Below are positions 57,778 through 64,000 of a stretch of 64,000 nucleotides of DNA, piece by piece. Made by a program: the position numbers and the translations under genes. The notes beneath the pieces are model-generated. The model did no database searches. It was not told the origin of the DNA and saw nothing but the letters and a program-made list of their open reading frames with translations. The DNA comes from Vibrio mimicus CAIM 602 (GTDB lineage: Bacteria; Pseudomonadota; Gammaproteobacteria; Enterobacterales; Vibrionaceae), in the NCBI RefSeq assembly GCF_000338875.1, contig NZ_AOMO01000027.1, positions 181,570 to 245,569 of the forward strand. Direction: 5' to 3'. Position 1 is the first letter of the stretch. The number at the start of each line of letters is the position of its first letter.

Positions 57778-58542
57778 ATGATTCAACTGGAAAAACTCAC
57801 CAAACATTTTGGCACTAAGCGCGTGGTGAATGACGCCAGTGCCCAGTTTGACAAAGGGCAGGTGACGGCGATTATTGGCCCGAATGGAGCAGGCAAAAGT
57901 ACTCTACTTTCCATGGCGAGCCGTTTGGTTAACCGCGATGCCGGAAAAGTGTGGATCGAGCAACGTGAACTGGTGGATTGGAATACCAAAGCACTGGCTC
58001 AAAAATTGGCAGTCTTGCGTCAATCGAATGTGCTCAATATGCGTTTTACGGTACGTGAACTGACGGCTTTTGGCCGCTTCCCTTACAGCCAAGGGAAATT
58101 GACTGCGCAAGATGAACACATCATCAACCAAGCGATTGAGTACCTCGACCTAGAAACCATTCAACATCAATATTTGGATGAATTGAGTGGCGGCCAGCGC
58201 CAACTGGCGTTTATTGCTATGGTGATGGCGCAAGATACGGATTACGTGTTCCTCGATGAACCGTTAAACAATCTGGATATTAAGCACTCGCTGCAAATTA
58301 TGTCCACGCTGCGCCGTTTAGCTCACGAGTTGAATAAAGCCGTAGTGGTGGTGATCCACGATATTAACTTTGCCTCTTGCTACGCTGACAAAATCGTTGC
58401 GCTGAAAAAAGGGGAAGTAGTAGCAACCGGTTCAGTACCAGAGGTGATCCAATCCGAAGTGCTGAGTGAAATCTACGAAACGCCGTTTAATGTGATTGAG
58501 ATGCAAGGCCAGCGCTTGTGTCTCTATACTTTGCCGGAGTAG
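57778..58542 (+). CDS. vctC: Siderophore ABC transporter ATPase VctC
   Basis: A 254-residue ATPase of the FecE/FepC type. Walker A GPNGAGKST, Q-loop VLRQSN, signature LSGGQRQLAF, Walker B YVFLDEPLNNLD, switch His in VVVIHDINFA. It powers ferric-siderophore import through VctDG. ATG 57778 follows the vctG stop by 2 nt. It is the last gene of the vctPDGC unit and is tail to tail with vctR (6 nt). Confidence 0.95.
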   Translation: MIQLEKLTKHFGTKRVVNDASAQFDKGQVTAIIGPNGAGKSTLLSMASRLVNRDAGKVWIEQRELVDWNTKALAQKLAVLRQSNVLNMRFTVRELTAFGRFPYSQGKLTAQDEHIINQAIEYLDLETIQHQYLDELSGGQRQLAFIAMVMAQDTDYVFLDEPLNNLDIKHSLQIMSTLRRLAHELNKAVVVVIHDINFASCYADKIVALKKGEVVATGSVPEVIQSEVLSEIYETPFNVIEMQGQRLCLYTLPE

Positions 58543-58548
58543 TTGTTT

Positions 58549-59556
58549 CTACCCAGCTTGTTTTAATTCCAAGAAAGCCTGCGGAGAAATGCCAAAGGCT
58601 TTTTTAAACGCGGCAGTAAAGTTAGAAGGGTGAAGATAACCCGCTTCATACGCCGCTTCAGTAATCGTCACTAACCCACGCTCTAATTGTTGGCGAGCCA
58701 TTTGCAAACGTCGAAGGCGAATGTAGTGAGCCAGCGTCATGTTAAGTCGAGATTTGAACTTGCGCTGCAAATTGGACACGCTCATCGCATGCTGTTCGGC
58801 GAGCTGGTTCAAACAAATCTCCTCACGCAAATGCTGATCGATATAGCGTAGCAACTCGTTAATCACGCTTTCCGTTTGCGCATCGTGGATGTGAGCAGGT
58901 GCCGTTTCGTGTCCGGAGCATTGCAGTATGGCTTCATGAATCAAATTCCAAGTCAGTGCCTCACGCTCGATATGCTGGCTCAGTGTCGGCGAGGCTGGCG
59001 TTTTCAGTACCTCTTCTACCTTCTGCCAGCCAAGATCGGAAAGCGACAAACGAGCGAACGCTTTATCTTGCTGAATAAAGTTAAGCAGCGGGCAATCTTG
59101 AGTCGCGAATTTCTGTAGTTTATCGGGACTCAGGATGATGTTGAGTTTTCGCACTTGCATGCCTTGGTGTAGGCGGCGATGGAAAATACAAGGTTGTCGC
59201 AAGTTCACCATCAATGCTTGAGGCCCATCGTTGGTGCACAAGTCAAACTTGAGATCGTCATAGGCAAATTGCAGCGTTCCTTCTAACAGTAAGGTGATCA
59301 CCAACGCGGGTGAGCTGGTGGTCATCACATCGCAATCCGTCAGCTCAAGGCTACAGCCGCCATGCAGAATAAAACCACTTGGGCTGGCGTACTCAATAAA
59401 TCGACCTTGAGCCATCACAGGCTTATTCAGGTGTTGAGCAACAATTTGCTCATCATTTTCTTTGACGACATGACACGCCAAAGTGACAGTTTGCCGCTTG
59501 GGCATCGCCGGATTCTGTCTTTGCGCATTTCCCATAACTGATGTGCGATTTTGCAT
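58549..59556 (-). CDS. vctR: AraC-family regulator VctR
   Basis: A 335-residue regulator. The C-terminal AraC DNA-binding domain has two helix-turn-helix motifs (LNQLAEQHAMSVSNLQRKFK and ITEAAYEAGYLHPSNFTAAF). The N-terminal part (LELTDCDVMTTSSPALVITL) resembles siderophore-responsive AraC proteins such as PchR/AlcR. I chose ATG 59556 (MQNRTSVMGNAQRQ); upstream in-frame codons to 59802 run through the Fur box and vctA and are rejected. Divergent from vctA. It likely activates vct genes when the ferric siderophore is present. Confidence 0.92.
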   Translation of the reverse strand: MQNRTSVMGNAQRQNPAMPKRQTVTLACHVVKENDEQIVAQHLNKPVMAQGRFIEYASPSGFILHGGCSLELTDCDVMTTSSPALVITLLLEGTLQFAYDDLKFDLCTNDGPQALMVNLRQPCIFHRRLHQGMQVRKLNIILSPDKLQKFATQDCPLLNFIQQDKAFARLSLSDLGWQKVEEVLKTPASPTLSQHIEREALTWNLIHEAILQCSGHETAPAHIHDAQTESVINELLRYIDQHLREEICLNQLAEQHAMSVSNLQRKFKSRLNMTLAHYIRLRRLQMARQQLERGLVTITEAAYEAGYLHPSNFTAAFKKAFGISPQAFLELKQAG

Positions 59557-59600
59557 AACGGATTCAACTTCTCTATCGGTTAGGCTCAATTTAACATATA

Positions 59601-59615
59601 TGCGAATCGTTATCA
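59601..59615. promoter_or_regulatory. Fur box between vctR and vctA
   Basis: TGCGAATCGTTATCA matches the Fur 7-1-7 consensus at 11 of 14 positions. It sits in the 85-base spacer shared by divergent vctR and vctA, so both may be iron-repressed. Confidence 0.8.
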
Positions 59616-59641
59616 TTTGTATTTTTAGGAATTGAGTTAGT

Positions 59642-61633
59642 ATGGATATTTGCAAGAAGTCTGCGTTATGGCTTGCGATGACCGCAGCGATGTCAGCCAA
59701 CGCGGTTGCCCAACAGAAAGCGACACCTGACACCACGCCAGAGCAGGAAAACGTAGTGGTGTGGGGCACAAAAGTTTCGAGTAGTTCGGAATCACTGACC
59801 ACGGATGATTTGTCACTTAAGCAAGCGGATCATATGTCCGATTTGCTGCGTGATATTCCGGGGGTAGATGTAGGCGGAACGCACTCGGTCAACCAGCGCA
59901 TCAATATTCGTGGCTTTGGTGAAACCGATCTGGACATTCGTCTGGATGGGGCTTCGCAGCACGCCAACATGTTCCACCACATCGGCAACTTAACGTTGAA
60001 TCCAGACATTTTGAAATCGGCGGATGTTCAGGTGGGCAACAACTCGGTCACTCAAAATGGGTTAGGCGGTGCGGTGTACTTTGAAACCAAAAACGCTAAG
60101 GACCTGCTGGTGGGCGGCGAGCAGTTTGGTGCACGCATTTTTGGCGGCTATGCCTCTAACGATAGCCAACAAGGTTCGCTGACTGTTTACGGCCAATTGA
60201 GCGAAACCGTGGATGCCATGGTGTACGGTCAAGGCATTTCGCGTGACAATTTTGAGGATGGCTCAGGTAAAGAGACCTTTGGTGTTGCTGGTGATACTTA
60301 CAACGTACTGGCAAAAGTGGGTTTTGAACCTGCAGATGGTCACCGTTTCCAACTCTCTTATGATGTGTATCGTGACAAAGGGGATTATTCACCACGCCCA
60401 GACATGGCGGGCACTGCAAACGAAGGTTTGACTAAAAATCGCCTGATTCCAACCCGTTACGATCGCGATACCATTACTGGCTCATATGAACTGAAGCAAG
60501 ATCAGCATCGCGGTAAAGTCACCCTATACAGCAGTCAAACCGAAATTGATCGTGATGAAACCGTGATGGCTGGCGCTTGGCCGGGCAACCGTGTTTCTCA
60601 CAATACGGCAACCAACCGTAACATGGGGGTGAATGCGCTATTCCAGTCAGATTATGAACTGGTCGAGTTTCGCAACCAAGTGACGTATGGTTTGGATTAC
60701 ATCGATCAAACCAGCAAAGCTACTTATGGCAGCACGCCATTTATGGAAGAATCGGCCATTTCCACCGCATTGTTTGCCGAGAACAAGCTGTATGTCACCG
60801 AGGCTTGGTCAGTCACCGCTGGCCTACGTTTTGATGATTTCCAACGTAAAGCCATGACGGGAAGTAAAGATTTTGATGAACTGACTTGGTCACTGGGCAC
60901 GGAATGGGATGTGAACAGCGATTGGACACTGTTTGCCAACGCCCGCTCGCTGTTTAAAGGCCCTGAGCTACTGGAAACCTTCGTTCGCTATCAAGATGTT
61001 GCCCGTTTAGCTGACAATATCAAAGCGGAAACTGGCCTGAATACTCAAGGTGGTGTGCGCTTTGATAAGAAGTTTGGTGAGCATTTTGTTGGCGCTAACT
61101 TCACCCTGTTCAACACCAAAATCGATGATCATATCCGCACCAGTAACAGCTATCTGATCAGCAATGTGGGGGATATGGAAATCAAAGGCTTCGAGCTGAG
61201 CACGACATACGCGTATCAAGCCGCGAGTGCCAAGTTCTCTTACGCTCGCTCAGATGCAGATGACGTCACTAATGGTGGTCCAATGCTCAACTCGGTGGGT
61301 TCAAGTGCCGACATGGGTGATAGCCTTGCACTGACGCTTGGTTACCAAGCCGATTCGATCGATACCCTGTTTGGCTGGACGTCGATTGTGGTATTGGATG
61401 AAGACAACGTGGTTGCAGGTTCAGACAAGAAAGAAGGCTATGACGTACACAACCTCTATGCGCAGTGGACGCCATACTCAGTCCCCAATCTTGTCCTGAC
61501 TTTCGGCGTGGATAACGTGTTTGATGAGCTCTATGTTTCTCATGCATCACGTATTGGCTTAGCGAGAAGCTTTGTGGCCGATGATTACGAGCCGGGCCGT
61601 AGCTACAAGTTGTCTGCCGCTTATCAATTCTAA
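59642..61633 (+). CDS. vctA: TonB-dependent catechol siderophore receptor VctA
   Basis: A 663-residue outer-membrane receptor. Signal peptide 1-24 (ending SANAVAQ). TonB box-like ENVVVWG. Plug domain about 45-160 (SDLLRDIPGVDVGGTHSVNQ, INIRGFGE, GGAVYFE). 22-stranded barrel ending in the conserved C-terminal PGRSYKLSAAYQF. It imports ferric vibriobactin- or enterobactin-type siderophores by TonB energy. The neighbouring vctPDGC and vctR and the Fur box support the assignment. Confidence 0.94.
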   Translation: MDICKKSALWLAMTAAMSANAVAQQKATPDTTPEQENVVVWGTKVSSSSESLTTDDLSLKQADHMSDLLRDIPGVDVGGTHSVNQRINIRGFGETDLDIRLDGASQHANMFHHIGNLTLNPDILKSADVQVGNNSVTQNGLGGAVYFETKNAKDLLVGGEQFGARIFGGYASNDSQQGSLTVYGQLSETVDAMVYGQGISRDNFEDGSGKETFGVAGDTYNVLAKVGFEPADGHRFQLSYDVYRDKGDYSPRPDMAGTANEGLTKNRLIPTRYDRDTITGSYELKQDQHRGKVTLYSSQTEIDRDETVMAGAWPGNRVSHNTATNRNMGVNALFQSDYELVEFRNQVTYGLDYIDQTSKATYGSTPFMEESAISTALFAENKLYVTEAWSVTAGLRFDDFQRKAMTGSKDFDELTWSLGTEWDVNSDWTLFANARSLFKGPELLETFVRYQDVARLADNIKAETGLNTQGGVRFDKKFGEHFVGANFTLFNTKIDDHIRTSNSYLISNVGDMEIKGFELSTTYAYQAASAKFSYARSDADDVTNGGPMLNSVGSSADMGDSLALTLGYQADSIDTLFGWTSIVVLDEDNVVAGSDKKEGYDVHNLYAQWTPYSVPNLVLTFGVDNVFDELYVSHASRIGLARSFVADDYEPGRSYKLSAAYQF

Positions 61634-61651
61634 TTTCTCACCCATATTATC

Positions 61652-61674
61652 AAGCCCGCATTGTGCGGGCTTTT
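61652..61674 (+). terminator. vctA terminator
   Basis: A 9-bp stem (AAGCCCGCA / TGCGGGCTT) with a TTG loop, then TTGC, 18 bases after the vctA stop. It may be leaky, as the next gene starts 17 bases later. Confidence 0.88.
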
Positions 61675-61690
61675 GCACTGGAAAAATTCT

Positions 61691-61993
61691 ATGCCATACC
61701 AATCAAAAGCCATCTTACAATCCGAACATGTTGCCAAATACTTGGTGACTTTATGCCGCCATTTTGCCCGCAAAGTTCCAGCTACATGGGATGAGGTTCA
61801 TGGGCGAGTTGAATTCCCCGCTGGTATCACCACCTTAACCGTTTGTGAGCAAAGCCAAACACTAACCTTTGTGTGTCAGGGAGAAAGTGAACAAAAAGTG
61901 GCCGCTCAGCAAGCGGTGATCAACGCACACATCGATATGTTTTCACGCCGTGAATCGATCACGCTCGATTGGCAAGCGATACCGTTTGCATAG
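61691..61993 (+). CDS. DUF2218 family protein
   Basis: A 100-residue soluble protein (MPYQSKAILQSEHVAKYLVT, HFARKVPATWDEVHGRVEFP, ending SITLDWQAIPFA) with the DUF2218 pattern. Members are often encoded next to siderophore uptake genes, as here, 57 bases after vctA; the function is unknown. ATG 61691 is chosen; the in-frame start at 61661 lies in the terminator. It may be co-transcribed with vctA by read-through. Confidence 0.88.
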   Translation: MPYQSKAILQSEHVAKYLVTLCRHFARKVPATWDEVHGRVEFPAGITTLTVCEQSQTLTFVCQGESEQKVAAQQAVINAHIDMFSRRESITLDWQAIPFA

Positions 61994-62262
61994 TCACTAA
62001 GCATCATGTTGTCTTTCGGCATTCATCCCTTACTGCATCAGCGTTCGTGGTCATTGACGAACGCTGTTTTCTTTCATTAAAAATTGAAATATTTCTCGGC
62101 TAAAAAGAAATCGGTTCTTGCTTAAGATCAACAAAAAAACGTTTCTATTGCACAAAAAACTAAAACAAAGTTGAAAGATTAAAAAAATATTGAATAATGC
62201 TAGTTCTATAATGACGAAGCAAAAATGCTTCCCTTTAACGTCTGAAACAGGATACAGCCCCC
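61994..62262. other. Spacer upstream of ackA
   Basis: 269 bases, AT-rich near ackA, with the ackA promoter. A CATTGACGAACGC-type inverted block near 62040-62065 (GCGTTCGTGGTC, GACGAACGC) may be a weak terminator for the DUF2218 gene. Confidence 0.4.
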
Positions 62263-63456
62263 ATGTCGAACTCGTATGTGTTGGTCATAAACTCTGGTAG
62301 CTCATCATTGAAATTTGCAGTGATTGATTCCCAAACGGGGGACGCTCTGATCTCAGGCCTCGGCGAGTGCTTCGGCCTGCCTGAAGCTGTGATCAGTTGG
62401 AAATATCAGGGTGAGAAAACTGAGGAAGCGATTACCGCAGCCGATAATCATCACCAGCATGCGATCAACCGCATTGTGGGCTTAATGGAAAGCTTGGGCT
62501 TTGCTCAAGACTTAGTAGCGGTAGGACACCGTATTGTGCATGGCGGTGAGAAATTCACCTCGACCGTTCGTATTGATGAAGAAGTACTGGCAGAAATCGA
62601 AAGCTTGTCCGATCTTGCTCCGCTCCACAACCCAGCCGGTGCGAAAGGTATCCAAGCTGCTATGGCCGCTTTCCCAAGCTTGCCACAGTTTGCTGTGTTT
62701 GATACCGCCTTCCACCAGACTATGCCGAAAAAGGCATTCACTGGTGCTATCTCTCATGAACTGTACAAACAATACGGTATCCGCCGCTACGGTTTCCACG
62801 GCACTAGCCACTATTATGTAAGCCGTGAAGCGGCCAAGATGCTGAATAAGCCAATTGAACAAGCCAGCTTCATCTCGGTTCATTTGGGCAACGGTGCTTC
62901 AGTTTGTGCGATCAGCAACGGTCAATCAGTGGATACCTCAATGGGCTTCACCCCATTGGCGGGTCTGATGATGGGCACACGTTCAGGCGATCTAGACCCA
63001 GGCATCATCGAATTTTTGATGAAAAAAGGCTGGAGCCAAGAAAAAGTATTTGAAACTCTGAACAAGAAATCAGGTTTCTTGGGTGTGTCCGGCCTCACTT
63101 CTGATGCTCGCGGTATTTTGGAAGCGATGGAAAACGGTCACGAAGGCGCGAAACTGGCGTTTGAAGTGTTTACCTACCGTGTTGCGAAATACATCGGTTC
63201 TTACCTGATCCCGCTAGAGCATCTGGATGCGATCATCTTCACCGGTGGCATTGGTGAAAACTCGCTGCCGATTCGCCGCGAAATTCTAAGCAACCTGAAA
63301 CTGCTTGGCTTCGTGGAAGATGAAAAAGGCAACGAAGCGGCTCGCTTTGGTAACGCTGGTATCATCGCCAAATCTGAACTGCTTAACGCAGTGGCTATGG
63401 TGATTCCGACTAACGAAGAATTCGTGATTGCTCAGCAATCCGTTGCGCTGCTGTAA
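62263..63456 (+). CDS. ackA: Acetate kinase
   Basis: A 397-residue kinase that interconverts acetate + ATP and acetyl phosphate + ADP. Signatures are NSGSSSLKFAV (N-terminal phosphate loop), GHRIVHGGEKF, FDTAFHQTMP (catalytic Asp) and HLGNGASVCAI with DTSMGFTPLAGLMMGTRSGD. It is full length. No pta gene lies next to it, so this is probably a second, stand-alone acetate kinase; in V. cholerae there is a second copy on the large chromosome (remembered, not checked). Confidence 0.96.
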   Translation: MSNSYVLVINSGSSSLKFAVIDSQTGDALISGLGECFGLPEAVISWKYQGEKTEEAITAADNHHQHAINRIVGLMESLGFAQDLVAVGHRIVHGGEKFTSTVRIDEEVLAEIESLSDLAPLHNPAGAKGIQAAMAAFPSLPQFAVFDTAFHQTMPKKAFTGAISHELYKQYGIRRYGFHGTSHYYVSREAAKMLNKPIEQASFISVHLGNGASVCAISNGQSVDTSMGFTPLAGLMMGTRSGDLDPGIIEFLMKKGWSQEKVFETLNKKSGFLGVSGLTSDARGILEAMENGHEGAKLAFEVFTYRVAKYIGSYLIPLEHLDAIIFTGGIGENSLPIRREILSNLKLLGFVEDEKGNEAARFGNAGIIAKSELLNAVAMVIPTNEEFVIAQQSVALL

Positions 63457-63483
63457 TCATCTCTGCAATATCTTAATAAAAAT

Positions 63484-63506
63484 CCGCCTTCTTAGAAGGC
63501 GGTTTT
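63484..63506 (+). terminator. ackA terminator
   Basis: A perfect 8-bp stem (CCGCCTTC / GAAGGCGG) with a TTA loop followed by TTTT, 28 bases after the ackA stop. Confidence 0.92.
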
Positions 63507-63512
63507 AATATA

Positions 63513-63532
63513 AGCCCCCCTAAAAGGGGGCT
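63513..63532. repeat. Subterminal hairpin of the IS200-type element
   Basis: AGCCCCC and GGGGGCT are exact complements around CTAAAA. Such imperfect or perfect hairpins near the ends are recognised by the Y1 transposase; the cleavage site should lie a few bases outside. Confidence 0.8.
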
Positions 63533-63541
63533 ACGACGCTG

Positions 63542-63979
63542 TTAATCTCTCAACAACTCTAGCTGCTGCTCTTGCTCAAGCTCTTTTTTGTCTTGGTGAC
63601 GAACATACCGCCTGATGATTTCTTCATTTACACCAACCGTATCTACAAAATAGCCTCGTGCCCAAAAATGATTTCCCCATAACTTTTTTCTGATATGTGG
63701 AAACTTGTTAAATAATCTAATAACACTCCTACCCTTTAAAACTCCCATCAATGTCGAAATGGATACTTTCGGTGGAATTATGGCAACTAAGTGGATGTGA
63801 TCTGGCTGAACATTTAGCTCCAATACTTCACAATCTTTCATATTACAAAGAATGTAGATCGAACGGTTCAGCTCTTTCGCCACATTGCCTTTTAAGATCT
63901 TAAAACGAAATTTTGGTGTCCAAACGATATGATATTTACAACGCCAATAGACGTGTGATGAACTTCGATAGTCGCCCAT
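63542..63979 (-). CDS. tnpA: IS200-type Y1 transposase TnpA
   Basis: A 145-residue single-domain HUH transposase. The HUH motif is HIHLV in VQPDHIHLVAIIPP. The catalytic Tyr lies in IIRRYVRHQ near residue 125, and YHIVWTPKFRF is the typical N-terminal strand. It moves single-stranded DNA by a 'peel and paste' mechanism. The frame is intact, so it may be active. It is transcribed toward ackA. Confidence 0.95.
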   Translation of the reverse strand: MGDYRSSSHVYWRCKYHIVWTPKFRFKILKGNVAKELNRSIYILCNMKDCEVLELNVQPDHIHLVAIIPPKVSISTLMGVLKGRSVIRLFNKFPHIRKKLWGNHFWARGYFVDTVGVNEEIIRRYVRHQDKKELEQEQQLELLRD

Positions 63980-64000
63980 GTTATTTGACTCCTCTTACTT

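Larger units (their letters stand above)
63507..64000 (-). mobile_element. IS200-type insertion sequence (right part, runs off the window)
   Basis: The element begins just after the ackA terminator and includes a subterminal hairpin at 63513-63532 and the transposase gene at 63542-63979. There are no terminal inverted repeats or target duplications, as expected for the HUH-type IS200/IS605 family, so its exact right end can only be guessed. Its left end lies beyond 64000. V. cholerae carries the related IS1004. Confidence 0.85.

Noticed and set aside
59557..59802. Upstream extension of vctR by 82 codons
   Set aside because: It would overlap vctA and the Fur box; the regulator begins at ATG 59556.

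Overview
The window is a piece of a Vibrio genome from the V. cholerae/V. mimicus clade. Gene content and order match the stretch of the small chromosome that carries the hemolysin locus: Bat-like von Willebrand operon, nupC, pepT, norR-hmpA, ldhA, guaC, rhlE, dcuB, nadE, tlh-hlyA-hlyB, prtV, vctPDGC-vctR-vctA, ackA. Two features point to V. mimicus rather than V. cholerae. The hemolysin diverges from V. cholerae HlyA and has its Arg-Ser pro-junction at residues 151/152. The lipase pair that sits between hlyB and prtV in V. cholerae is absent, and V. mimicus is lipase-negative. The species call is an inference from memory, not a database result.

Layout. 1-5.7 kb: leftward MoxR-DUF58-DUF4381-vWA-vWA/TPR-BatD operon, cut by the window edge, with DUF4381 split over two frames. 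6-8.9 kb: chemoreceptor, small acidic protein, DsbA/FrnE-like oxidoreductase. 9-17.3 kb: nucleoside transporter with a long leader, peptidase T, MscS channel, nitric-oxide module norR/hmpA with a clear sigma-54 promoter and NorR sites, cold-shock protein, and ArfA with a hairpin across its stop codon. 17.6-25.5 kb: small membrane proteins, a REC-CheX/PAS signalling pair, NAD(P)HX repair enzyme, D-lactate dehydrogenase, NhaC-type antiporter, Kv-like channel, outer-membrane barrel. 25.5-32 kb: guaC behind a promoter-proximal terminator, a degraded dcu fragment with a large palindrome, rhlE, dcuB, nadE and a nadD-like gene. 32-44 kb: NIT chemoreceptor, HD-GYP regulator, histidine kinase, substrate-binding protein, a lysine-riboswitch-controlled NhaC-family transporter, EmrD-3, a Fur-box-linked small membrane protein, and a GGDEF protein. 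44-54 kb: the toxin/exoenzyme island (thermolabile hemolysin, HlyA, HlyB, PrtV and a small PrtV-propeptide-like protein). 54-62 kb: class II amidotransferase, then the vct catechol-siderophore uptake locus with Fur boxes and a T7 frameshift in vctG. 62-64 kb: acetate kinase and an IS200-type insertion sequence running off the right edge.

How the parts work together. VctA imports a ferric catecholate through the outer membrane, VctP binds it, VctDG-VctC carry it across the inner membrane, and VctR is the likely activator. HlyA, Tlh and PrtV are secreted effectors. NorR senses NO and drives HmpA. The Bat-like operon is an ATPase/vWA membrane assembly of uncertain role. I found no CRISPR array, tRNA, rRNA or phage. 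The most useful leads are the PrtV-propeptide-like protein, the RSRR site in HlyA, the guaC and nupC leaders, the ArfA hairpin, the two homopolymer frameshifts, the dcu remnant and palindrome, and the Fur box in front of an undescribed small membrane protein.
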